This document shows positions 1 through 5,229 of a DNA stretch of 7,580 bases, piece by piece (position 1 is the first letter of the stretch; each line of letters starts with the position of its first letter). The notes below the pieces were generated by a model. That model was not told the DNA's origin, did not search any database, and saw only the letters and a program-made list of their open reading frames with translations. Position numbers and translations under genes: made by a program. This stretch comes from Armatimonadota bacterium (lineage in GTDB: Bacteria; Armatimonadota; JAAZEB01), in NCBI GenBank assembly GCA_012841485.1, contig DUUU01000118.1, positions 1 through 7,580 on the forward strand. The letters are read 5' to 3'.

Positions 1-968
1 AGCGCAAGGATGGCACCCTCTTCCCGATGGATCTGGCGGTCAGCGAAGTCCGCCTCGCGGACCATGTCCATTTCACGGGGTTGATTCGCGACATCACTGA
101 GCGGAAGCAGGCCGAGGCGGCGCTTCGCGAGGCACGTAGGCAAGCAGAAGAGGCGTATCACCGCGAAAAGCAGATCGCCCGGCGCTTCCAAAGCACGCTG
201 CTACCTCGCGAGGAAGGGTGCCTGCCGGGCTATGCGGTCGCGCACAGCTATCGTCCCGCGCTCCTCGAGGCCGATGTCGGCGGCGACTTCTACAACCTGA
301 TCGAGATCGATCCGCACCGGATTGGCGTGGTCGTCGGCGACGTGGGCGGAAAAGGTCTGGATGCGGCAGTCCTGGCCGCCCAGGCGCAGCACACGATCAT
401 GGCGCTGGTTCTCCAGGATCCGCAGCGCCCCGAGCGCGTCCTCGCGGCGGCGCGGCGTCCCATCACCGCCGCGGATCCCGACCGGATCCTTACCCTCTTC
501 CTCGGCGTTCTTGAACGCGACACCGGCCGGCTCCTCTGCGCGAGCGCCGGCCACGAGCCACCACTCTTGTGGCATGCCGCCGAGAGACGAATGGAGGTCC
601 TGCCTGTGGAGGGGCCCGCATTCTTCGGCATGCCCGCCGGCCCCTACTCCCTCGTCGATACGCAGCTTGAGGAGGGCGACCTGCTCTTCCTCTACACGGA
701 TGGCTTGCCGGATGCGTCTGGCGATGATGGTCGCCTAGGCCTGGAGCGGGTATGCGATCTCGTTGCCCGGCACGCGGAGCGTGCGCCGGAGGTGATCCTG
801 GGCGGCCTCTACGACGCGGTGATCGCGCATAGCCACGGCCGGCTGCGCGATGATATCGTGCTCATGGCGATCCGCAGGGAGTGCGCCCAGCGAGAGGGAC
901 ATACCGTTTTTGTCGCGCCCCCGGGCATGCCGGAGTGGCTGGACGCGCGGGAGGATCTCAAGGGCTGA
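1..968 (+). CDS. PAS-SpoIIE serine phosphatase (RsbU-like), 5' partial
   Basis: The reading frame is open to the left edge (codons from position 3), so the N-terminus is missing; the ATG at 27 lies inside a PAS domain. The first ~35 residues are a PAS/PAC end ([16 protein letters not shown], then [13 protein letters not shown]), followed by a short helical, probably coiled-coil linker ([24 protein letters not shown]). The rest is a SpoIIE/PP2C domain. Numbered from the ATG at 27, its metal-site blocks are [10 protein letters not shown] (81-90), [11 protein letters not shown] (104-114), SAGHEPPLL (173-181), LYTDGLPDA (222-230) and RDDIVLMAI (274-282). Such enzymes are Mn/Mg-dependent phosphatases that typically dephosphorylate STAS anti-anti-sigma proteins in response to a PAS-sensed signal. 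No STAS or RsbW-type partner is visible here, so the target is unknown. The block usually reading NAGH is SAGH. A 29-residue tail follows the domain. Family assignment is secure; the pathway is inferred. Confidence 0.92.
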   Translation, partial: RKDGTLFPMDLAVSEVRLADHVHFTGLIRDITERKQAEAALREARRQAEEAYHREKQIARRFQSTLLPREEGCLPGYAVAHSYRPALLEADVGGDFYNLIEIDPHRIGVVVGDVGGKGLDAAVLAAQAQHTIMALVLQDPQRPERVLAAARRPITAADPDRILTLFLGVLERDTGRLLCASAGHEPPLLWHAAERRMEVLPVEGPAFFGMPAGPYSLVDTQLEEGDLLFLYTDGLPDASGDDGRLGLERVCDLVARHAERAPEVILGGLYDAVIAHSHGRLRDDIVLMAIRRECAQREGHTVFVAPPGMPEWLDAREDLKG

Positions 969-998
969 CAGGCAGCGGCCGCGTGCCTATCGACAGCC
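963..998. terminator. Stem-loop across the convergent stop codons (candidate bidirectional terminator)
   Basis: GGCTG (963-967) pairs with CAGCC (994-998), and AGGCA (970-974) pairs with TGCCT (984-988), separated by an asymmetric internal loop. The loop (975-983) is GC-rich and includes a NotI-like palindrome. The element covers the TGA of the phosphatase (966-968) and the reverse-strand TAG of gmhA (987-989). There is no T-tract on either side, so it is a weak intrinsic terminator at best. It could equally serve as a 3'-end stabiliser or barrier between convergent transcripts. Confidence 0.35.
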
Positions 999-1571
999 GC
1001 CGGATGGATACTCTTCCAGCAGCTCTGAGAGGAGATGGACGACCATCAGGTGGCCTTCCTGCACGCGCGCCGTCTCCGAGAACGGGAGGAGGAGCTCCCA
1101 ATCGGCCACGCCGCGCAGCGCGCCTCCATCCTTGCCTAGCAGTGCGGCGGTGAAAAGGCCCTGCGCCTTCGCCACGCACGCTGCCTCCACCAGGTTGCGC
1201 GAGTTGCCGCTGGTGGTGAAAAGGACCAGCACATCCCCGGCCTGGCCGAGCCCTGCGACCTGCCGGGCAAAGAGAGCATCATACCCGAAATCGTTGCCGA
1301 TGCACGTGAGGAGCGCCCCGTCGGTATTGAGCGCCAACGCGGGCAGCGCCGGCCGGTCGCCTTTGTAGCGGCCCAGCAGCTCCGTCGCCAGATGAGCCGC
1401 CTCCGCCGCGCTGCCGCCATTCCCGCAGGTAAGCACTCGATGCCCGGCGCGGATCGCACGCTGGATCTCCGCCGCGAGGGCATGTATCTCGCCCAGCCGC
1501 TCGCGCAGGTGACGCGCTACGGCTTCCACCTCGGCCAACTGCGCGAGCAGATCCCTATCGGTCACAGGCAA
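987..1571 (-). CDS. gmhA: Phosphoheptose isomerase (sedoheptulose-7-phosphate isomerase), SIS domain
   Basis: This enzyme converts D-sedoheptulose 7-phosphate to D-glycero-D-manno-heptose 7-phosphate, the first step of ADP- or GDP-heptose synthesis for surface glycans. It is cytosolic. The sequence is a complete SIS domain with phosphate-binding CGNGGS, then AAHLATELLGRY, CIGNDFGYD, TTSGNS, LLGKDGG and RVQEGHLMVVHLL. The His and Glu of AHLATE and the Gln and last His of VQEGHLMVVH match the metal/catalytic positions known in E. coli GmhA. The frame is open to an ATG at 1667, but no ribosome site precedes it. GGGGAG at 1584-1579 lies 7 nt before a TTG at 1571 (194 aa) and 13 nt before a GTG at 1565 (192 aa, the usual family length). 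I use the TTG, but the GTG is about as likely. No other heptose genes are in the window. Confidence 0.9.
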   Translation of the reverse strand: MPVTDRDLLAQLAEVEAVARHLRERLGEIHALAAEIQRAIRAGHRVLTCGNGGSAAEAAHLATELLGRYKGDRPALPALALNTDGALLTCIGNDFGYDALFARQVAGLGQAGDVLVLFTTSGNSRNLVEAACVAKAQGLFTAALLGKDGGALRGVADWELLLPFSETARVQEGHLMVVHLLSELLEEYPSGGCR

Positions 1572-1839
1572 TCGCTCTCTCCCCTCACGAGGGTCTATCG
1601 ACCGGCTGCCCCCCGGGGCACAGGCACCACATCGGGCTCCACCGGCCGCCGCGCGAACTGGTGACACCCGGCTCTCCGGGCTGCCCCGTCTCCTACCCGG
1701 CGGGTGGTGGCATCGCCGGTCGCGAGTATCTCTGCGCCATCATCCTGCGAGCATCGAATCGGATTCAGGCAGGCGTCGCCGAGCAAGCGCCCGGTCACCA
1801 GAGCAGGCAGCGGAGGTCTCTCCGAGGCGCAGGTTGACG
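1572..1839 (-). promoter_or_regulatory. Long structured 5' leader of gmhA (candidate cis-regulatory RNA)
   Basis: About 268 nt separate the predicted transcription start (near 1838-1839) from the gmhA start, with no credible ORF. Perfect or wobble-paired stem-loops, in minus-strand order, are: 1824-1820/1815-1811 (5 bp, tetraloop); 1794-1789/1784-1779 (6 bp, tetraloop; one pair is G-U only in minus-strand RNA); 1719-1714/1702-1697 (6 bp, 11-nt loop); 1680-1676/1671-1667 (5 bp, AGAG loop); 1620-1615/1612-1607 (a 14-nt near-palindrome); 1603-1600/1595-1592 (GGTC-GATA-GACC); and 1593-1589/1586-1582, which contains the gmhA ribosome site. GCGTC at 1840-1836 can pair with GACGC at 1777-1773 and enclose the first two hairpins, though the transcription start may cut into it. 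I looked for T-box, glycine, TPP, FMN and cyclic-dinucleotide riboswitch signatures and recognised none. Confidence 0.5.
1582..1603 (-). promoter_or_regulatory. Hairpin occluding the gmhA Shine-Dalgarno, with a neighbouring competing stem
   Basis: In minus-strand RNA, CCCTC (1593-1589) can pair with GAGGG (1586-1582), the core of the gmhA ribosome site. An adjacent stem, GGTC (1603-1600) with GACC (1595-1592), uses two of the same bases (1593 and 1592), so the two stems compete at their junction. This is the geometry of a translational on/off switch. The stems are only 4-5 bp long, and GC-rich DNA makes short stems by chance. Confidence 0.35.
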
Positions 1840-1844
1840 CTCGT

Positions 1845-1873
1845 ATCATACCAGCATTCCCGGGCACCGTCAA
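1845..1873 (-). promoter_or_regulatory. Sigma-70-type promoter for gmhA
   Basis: Reading the minus strand, TTGACG (1873-1868) is followed by exactly 17 bp and then TATGAT (1850-1845). The two bases before the last spacer base are TG, giving an extended -10 (TGGTATGAT). The -35 and -10 each miss consensus by one base. The predicted start is near 1838-1839. This is the clearest promoter in the window and the only plausible one for gmhA, which lies about 270 nt downstream. Confidence 0.75.
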
Positions 1874-1874
1874 C

Positions 1875-1889
1875 CGGGCGCGGCGCCCG
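1875..1889. promoter_or_regulatory. 15-bp palindrome abutting the gmhA -35 box
   Basis: CGGGCGC (1875-1881), a single G (1882) and GCGCCCG (1883-1889) form a perfect inverted repeat whose near edge is 2 bp from the -35 hexamer. The position suits an activator site or a site that occludes RNA polymerase. An overlapping 8-bp palindrome, CCCGCGGG, lies at 1886-1893. Local GC content is extreme, so chance is a real alternative. Confidence 0.3.
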
Positions 1890-1945
1890 CGGGTCTCGGC
1901 CTCACAGGGCCAGCATGATCACGCACCCCTGCCTGAAGAGGGCGT

Positions 1946-1972
1946 TTGCCGTGGCCCCCCGCGTGGTATGTT
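1946..1972 (+). promoter_or_regulatory. Possible extended -10 promoter for the 111-aa gene
   Basis: TTGCCG (1946-1951) is followed after 15 bp by TATGTT (1967-1972), which has TG one base upstream (extended -10, TGGTATGTT). The predicted start is near 1979, about 37 nt before the ATG at 2016. The spacer is 2 bp shorter than ideal. It diverges from the gmhA promoter, with about 70 bp between the two -35 boxes. A short GGAGG (1976-1980)/CCTCC (1986-1990) inverted repeat lies between it and the gene. Confidence 0.35.
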
Positions 1973-2015
1973 CCCGGAGGAGCCCCCTCCTATCGGGCGG
2001 TAAGGAGCCGCGAGC

Positions 2016-2351
2016 ATGGATGCCTTGCGCAAACTGGTGTTGGCGACAGCAACGATGTCGGGTGATCAACTCGAAGAAGCCCGGCGCGCCCTCATGGCCA
2101 TGACCGTTGACCCCTATGCCCCCGACCTGGTCCTGGACCTCATCGATCTCTTCACGACCATCGGCGATGACCCCGACCACCGGGCGCAGATTGCCGCCGC
2201 GTGTCTCCTGGCCCTCGAGGAAGGCCAACGGAAGGAGGGCGCAGACGCGGCAACCCAACGTGTCCGCTTCTCGCGGCACCTCTACGGATGCGCCTTCATC
2301 CCCCTGGTCCTCTCCATCGCAGCGGCGGTCTGGGTCCTTCTGACCCCATAA
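2016..2351 (+). CDS. Small tail-anchored membrane protein, unknown function
   Basis: The product is 111 aa. The start is well supported: AAGGAG at 2002-2007 lies 8 nt before the ATG. Residues 1-70 look like an alpha-helical cytosolic domain (DALRKLVLATATM, DQLEEARRALMAMT, APDLVLDLIDLFTTIG, AQIAAACLLALEEG). A charged linker follows (QRKEGADAATQRVRFSRH), then one hydrophobic segment at about 90-109 (YGCAFIPLVLSIAAAVWVLL) and a stop two residues later. This layout suggests a C-terminal anchor with the N-terminus in the cytoplasm. I do not recognise the family. The ProA-like gene starts about 140-155 bp downstream on the same strand, so co-transcription is possible but not tight. Confidence 0.75.
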   Translation: MDALRKLVLATATMSGDQLEEARRALMAMTVDPYAPDLVLDLIDLFTTIGDDPDHRAQIAAACLLALEEGQRKEGADAATQRVRFSRHLYGCAFIPLVLSIAAAVWVLLTP

Positions 2352-2445
2352 CTCGCAGCCGGCCAGCGCGAAAGGCGCGTTCCGAAGGCCTCCGTCGTGC
2401 TGGCACGCAGGGAAAAGGAGCGTTCGCCGCTAACAGAGTAATGGT

Positions 2446-2466
2446 CGGGCGCATCGCACGCGCCCG
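2446..2466. repeat. 7-bp inverted repeat upstream of the ProA-like gene
   Basis: CGGGCGC (2446-2452) and GCGCCCG (2460-2466) flank a 7-nt loop. The repeat lies just after the ATG at 2441 and 23-41 bp before the alternative starts at 2489 and 2507. It could be a leader hairpin or an operator. The arms match those at 1875-1889, but the spacing differs (7 versus 1), so a shared regulator is doubtful. Confidence 0.3.
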
Positions 2467-2506
2467 GCACGAGATTGCTCTTGGGGGGATGCCAGTGGAT
2501 GCTCCG

Positions 2507-3991
2507 ATGAAGCTGACTCAGGGAATGCAGGTGCTGTATAGCGGCGGGATCACAACGGTGCCGGATGAGATCGTGAAGCAGTACCAACCCGGCGATCAGT
2601 TGGTAGTTTTGCAGCGGACGGGAGAAGTGCTCCGGATCCCGCGCGAGCAGCACGACCTGGTCGATGCCGCGGTTGCCCGAGCGCATGCCGCCTTCCAGGC
2701 GCTCGGTGATGTGCCGGACGCCGCCATCGACAGCTTCTATGATGAACTGGCAGCCCGTCTGGCCGACGACCAGATCTGGAGCCAGATCGCCGAGGCAAAC
2801 GCCGCCGACGTGGAACGCGCCCGAGCGCGCGGGCGTTCCACCACCCGCCTGGTGGCCGGCGAGAAGATGCGCCAGGATATGATCCAGGGCCTCAAGGATT
2901 GGCGGAACACGCCCTCGCTGCGCGACCGCGTGATCGATACCATCACTCACCCTGGGTGGAAGGTGGAGCAGGTACTCAGCGGCCTGGGTGTGGTGGGCTT
3001 CGTGTTCGAAGGCCGGCCCAACGTCTTTGCCGACGCGACCGGCGTGCTCCGCAGTGGCAACACCACGGTGATGCGCATCGGCAGCGACGCCCTGGGCACC
3101 GCCCAGGCGATCATGGCGCACGCGCTGGAACCAGCCCTCGCCGCGGCCGGCCTTCCCGAGGGGTGCGTGGTCCTCATCGAGAGCCCGGAGCATTCCGCCG
3201 GGTGGGCGCTCTTCGCGCATCCCAAGCTGGGCCTCGGAGTCGCTCGCGGATCCGGGCGCGCCGTCGAGCAACTGGGCAGCATCGCGCGCCAGGCTGGCGT
3301 GCCAGTCAGCCTCCACGGCACGGGCGGCGCCTGGATCATCGCCGATGAAACCGCCGACGCCGAGGAGTTTCGGCTGGCGCTCTTCCATTCTCTTGACCGC
3401 AAGGTGTGCAACACCGTGAACACGGTCTGCATTCCACAGGCGCGAGCGGGCGATCTGGTACCGGCATTCCTCACGGCGCTGCGCCAGCGCGGCGAGAAGC
3501 TGGGGCATGGCTACAAGCTGCACGTCGCCGAGGGTTCCGAGGAGTTCGTCCCTGCGGAGCTCTTCCGGACGACGGCCAAGATGCTCCGCGCCGGCGGCGT
3601 GGTCGAGGAGCTCGTCGCGGAGAAGATCGCTCCCGACCGCATGGGCCATGAGTGGGAGTGGGAGCAGACCCCGGAGGTCACGCTGCGGATCGTGCGTGAC
3701 GTCGATGAAGCGGTCGCCCTCTTCAATGCGCAGAGCCCGCAGTTCGTCGCCTCGCTGATCACGAAGAGCGAGGAGGCGTATGCGCGCTTCTTCCGAATCG
3801 TGAACGCCCCCTTCGTGGGCAACGGCTTCACCCGCTGGGTGGATGGGCAGTACGCGCTGCGCCGCCCGGAGCTGGGCCTCTCCAGCTGGCAGTTCGGCCG
3901 GCTTTTCGGCCGCGGGGGCATTTTGACAGGGGATGGCGTCTACACGATCCGCCTGCGCGTGACGCAGAGCGATCCCAACGTGCATCGCTAG
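2507..3991 (+). CDS. ProA-like (glutamate-5-semialdehyde dehydrogenase family) aldehyde dehydrogenase, divergent
   Basis: The product is 494 aa from ATG 2507; ATGs at 2441, 2489 and 2525 are in frame and none has a well-spaced ribosome site, so the start is uncertain. ProA-family blocks are clear: AEANAADVERARARG (95-109), GVVGFVFEGRPNVFADA (161-177), LRSGNTTVMRIGSDA (181-195), the catalytic Cys in DRKVCNTVNT (Cys301), and GFTRWVDGQYAL (440-451). The end, GDGVYTIRLRV, recalls the ProA C-terminus. Canonical ProA reduces glutamyl-5-phosphate to the semialdehyde with NADPH in proline synthesis. Here the usual HLDGxCHvYvD block reads SLHGTGGAWIIAD, the NASTRF block reads VGNGFTRW, and the STQKLHARGPMGL region is replaced by SSWQFGRLFGRGGIL. 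About 50 extra N-terminal residues include a beta-rich stretch (ITTVPDEIVKQYQPGDQLVV). No proB is adjacent. A paralogue acting on another acyl-phosphate, CoA ester or aldehyde is plausible. Confidence 0.85.
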   Translation: MKLTQGMQVLYSGGITTVPDEIVKQYQPGDQLVVLQRTGEVLRIPREQHDLVDAAVARAHAAFQALGDVPDAAIDSFYDELAARLADDQIWSQIAEANAADVERARARGRSTTRLVAGEKMRQDMIQGLKDWRNTPSLRDRVIDTITHPGWKVEQVLSGLGVVGFVFEGRPNVFADATGVLRSGNTTVMRIGSDALGTAQAIMAHALEPALAAAGLPEGCVVLIESPEHSAGWALFAHPKLGLGVARGSGRAVEQLGSIARQAGVPVSLHGTGGAWIIADETADAEEFRLALFHSLDRKVCNTVNTVCIPQARAGDLVPAFLTALRQRGEKLGHGYKLHVAEGSEEFVPAELFRTTAKMLRAGGVVEELVAEKIAPDRMGHEWEWEQTPEVTLRIVRDVDEAVALFNAQSPQFVASLITKSEEAYARFFRIVNAPFVGNGFTRWVDGQYALRRPELGLSSWQFGRLFGRGGILTGDGVYTIRLRVTQSDPNVHR

Positions 3992-4000
3992 CAGGAAGTG

Positions 4001-4038
4001 CGGGCGGGAGCAGGCAGGCCGATGCCTGCCCCCGCCTG
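4001..4038. terminator. Strong bidirectional stem-loop between convergent genes
   Basis: Arms 4001-4016 and 4023-4038 pair over 16 positions with a 6-nt loop (4017-4022). On plus-strand RNA the exceptions are one A-C mismatch (4009/4030) and one G-U pair (4002/4037); on the minus strand these two positions swap roles. It begins 9 nt after the stop of the ProA-like gene and ends 3 nt before the stop of the convergent gene. There is no U-tract, so it may rely on Rho or act as a 3'-end stabiliser, but its position and stability fit a shared terminator. Confidence 0.7.
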
Positions 4039-4041
4039 CGG

Positions 4042-4524
4042 CTACGGTCCCTCCACGTTCTCCGTGGGCTGCCGCCAGGAGACAGCTACGCGCGGCGAGA
4101 TGCGGACGACACGGCAATAGGGGGGCATCCCCTGATGCTGCTGCACGCACGCGACGCGCCGGCCATCCGGGTGCCACGCCAGGCGCAGCGGCCAACCGTT
4201 CGTCGCATCCAGCCTCTGGCGAGCGACCACGTAGGGGCCATCACGGCCGACGCCCTCGATCACCACCTCGGCATCCTCCATCCCGGCACGAAGGAGCAAG
4301 CCGTTATACCGAATGCTAGCACGGTAATGACCGTCCGGGGAGACCACCTCGCAGTAGGAGCCATGGTACAGGTAGAGTACTGAACCCACGGCAATCATCC
4401 CCGCCAGAAGGGCGCGCCTCACGTCGCGCGACCAGTCCCGCATGAACTCCACCTGGATGATCCCGGTGAGCCCCAGTATGGCAATCGTCAGTAGAATCAA
4501 CGGCATGATAGCCAGAATGACCAT
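4042..4524 (-). CDS. Two-helix membrane protein with propeller-like repeats, unknown function
   Basis: The product is 160 aa. The ATG at 4524 is chosen because GGAGG (4538-4534) lies 9 nt upstream; an in-frame ATG at 4554 would add 10 residues but has a poorer site. Residues 1-23 (MVILAIMPLILLTIAILGLT onward) and about 38-56 (ALLAGMIAVGSVLYLYHGS) are hydrophobic helices joined by a charged loop. The rest is soluble and includes VSPDGHYRASIRY (61-73) and LRLAWHPDGRRVACVQ (113-128). These resemble the SPDGxxia strands of TolB/WD40-type beta-propellers, but there are only two, too few for a propeller. With two helices, the C-terminal domain would be on the same side as the N-terminus. The gene is separated from the TadE-like genes by 240 bp of stem-loops, so operon membership is uncertain. 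No family recognised. Confidence 0.75.
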   Translation of the reverse strand: MVILAIMPLILLTIAILGLTGIIQVEFMRDWSRDVRRALLAGMIAVGSVLYLYHGSYCEVVSPDGHYRASIRYNGLLLRAGMEDAEVVIEGVGRDGPYVVARQRLDATNGWPLRLAWHPDGRRVACVQQHQGMPPYCRVVRISPRVAVSWRQPTENVEGP

Positions 4525-4764
4525 CCTCGTCTCCCTCCCACTCTCCTCTGGCATTCAGCCCCCGAAACGGGCCTCTCTTCCCTGGAAAAGGCGGCGGACC
4601 CGCGCGATGCAGGCGATGCCGTCCCCCCAAAGCATCGGGGTCGGGAGACGAACGGCTGGATCGAGCCCTCGTCATCTGGTGCCGTTCGTCTCGGAGGCAC
4701 ATGCCTCCCGCGGTTCGCGGTGCCGCAAAGGGCACGGCAGACCGCGCCGCCCCCGCATCTGTGG
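4525..4764. other. 240-bp non-coding gap packed with stem-loops
   Basis: The gap lies between the last TadE-like gene and the 160-aa membrane protein gene, both on the minus strand. I see no credible ORF and no convincing promoter. From 4619 to 4739 the sequence is a nearly uninterrupted run of inverted repeats, described separately. A minor 4-bp hairpin (CCCG-AAA-CGGG) lies at 4561-4571, and the heptamer GCGATGC occurs twice, at 4604-4610 and 4613-4619. The 20 nt before the 160-aa gene are purine-rich on the coding strand and hold its ribosome site. Confidence 0.6.
4619..4739. repeat. Tandem array of back-to-back stem-loops
   Basis: Five stems follow one another almost without gaps. (1) 4619-4626/4637-4644: 8 positions with one U-U mismatch, 10-nt loop. 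(2) 4645-4656/4681-4692: perfect 12 bp, with a smaller hairpin possible inside its 24-nt loop. (3) 4693-4699/4702-4708: perfect 7 bp including the loop-closing pair. (4) 4708-4712/4716-4720: perfect 5 bp, 3-nt loop. (5) 4720-4724/4731-4735, with an alternative 4721-4725/4735-4739. Adjacent stems share or touch end bases, as helices in a folded RNA can. On the minus strand the array starts 25 nt after the TadE-like stop at 4765. It could be a terminator/attenuator complex, a structured ncRNA or a leader for the 160-aa gene. No U-tract follows it. Confidence 0.55.
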
Positions 4765-5229
4765 CTACTGTCTTCGGGCCACCATCACATGGCTCATCTC
4801 GCGCTGGCTTCCGGGGAAGACCATCCGGCTGATGAGCGGGTGCCGGTAGCGCACGCGGACACGCACCAGGTTGCCCCGGCGAGAAGCGTTATCCGTGCCG
4901 CTGGGACTATCCACCAGCGTCTCCCAGTAGCCTCCACCGCTGCTATACTCCAACGCAATCGTATGCACGTTATCGCGGATCAACCCGCCCTGCTCCGCCA
5001 CATTCAGCACGCGGGCCACGCACCGCTCGATGGAGTACCCCCGCGCGGCCGACTGGGCGCCTTCCCGAGCGGCCTGCGCCAGGGCCAGCTGGCTCCGCGT
5101 GAGGCGCCCGATCTCAGCCGTTCCCAGAACGAGAAGCGCGAGAAAAGGCACCACCAGAGCGCACTCCACCAGGGCGGCGCCGCGTTCACTCCGTCTCCGT
5201 CTTACTGCCGCTGCATGATCATGTTGCAT
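4765..5229 (-). CDS. tadE: TadE-like minor pilin (second of a tandem pair)
   Basis: The product is 154 aa. The start is the ATG at 5229, with GGAGG (5244-5240) 10 nt upstream; a GTG at 5250 is in frame but lies before that site. A basic N-terminus (RRRRSERG) precedes a class III prepilin signal: cleavage is expected after Gly17 in SERG|AALVE, with Glu at +5, followed by a hydrophobic helix at about 18-40 (ALVVPFLALLVLGTAEIG). The C-terminal part is an extracytoplasmic domain with a beta-rich end (LVRVRVRYRH, ISRMVFPG). TadE-type pseudopilins are processed by the Tad prepilin peptidase and needed for assembly or anchoring of Flp pili. The gene overlaps the upstream paralogue by 28 bp, suggesting translational coupling. 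The Tyr/Phe often following the +5 Glu is Cys here. Confidence 0.85.
   Translation of the reverse strand: MQHDHAAAVRRRRSERGAALVECALVVPFLALLVLGTAEIGRLTRSQLALAQAAREGAQSAARGYSIERCVARVLNVAEQGGLIRDNVHTIALEYSSGGGYWETLVDSPSGTDNASRRGNLVRVRVRYRHPLISRMVFPGSQREMSHVMVARRQ

Noticed and set aside
1700..1765. tRNA-like T-loop (TCGAATC) and T-box-like GGGTGGTGGC on the plus strand
   Set aside because: The flanking bases do not form the required 5-bp T-stem or an acceptor stem, and the T-box core is not matched.
1566..1840. T-box leader, or glycine/TPP/FMN/c-di-GMP riboswitch, upstream of gmhA
   Set aside because: GGGTGTCACC and GGAGAGACC are only loosely similar to T-box and glycine-aptamer motifs; the rest of each consensus is missing.
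1595..1873. 92-codon minus-strand frame in the gmhA leader
   Set aside because: Its first codon lies within the -35 box of the gmhA promoter, so the transcript would not contain it; no ribosome site and no family resemblance.
1875..2466. Shared operator between the 1875-1889 and 2446-2466 repeats
   Set aside because: The arms match, but spacing differs by 6 bp and both are pure GC-rich heptamers, so I keep this only as a low-interest note, not as a regulon.
2282..4195. 637-codon open frame on the minus strand opposite the ProA-like gene
   Set aside because: It mirrors the dehydrogenase codons; the translation is His/Arg/Ala-rich with no motif. Antisense frames stay open readily in GC-rich genes.
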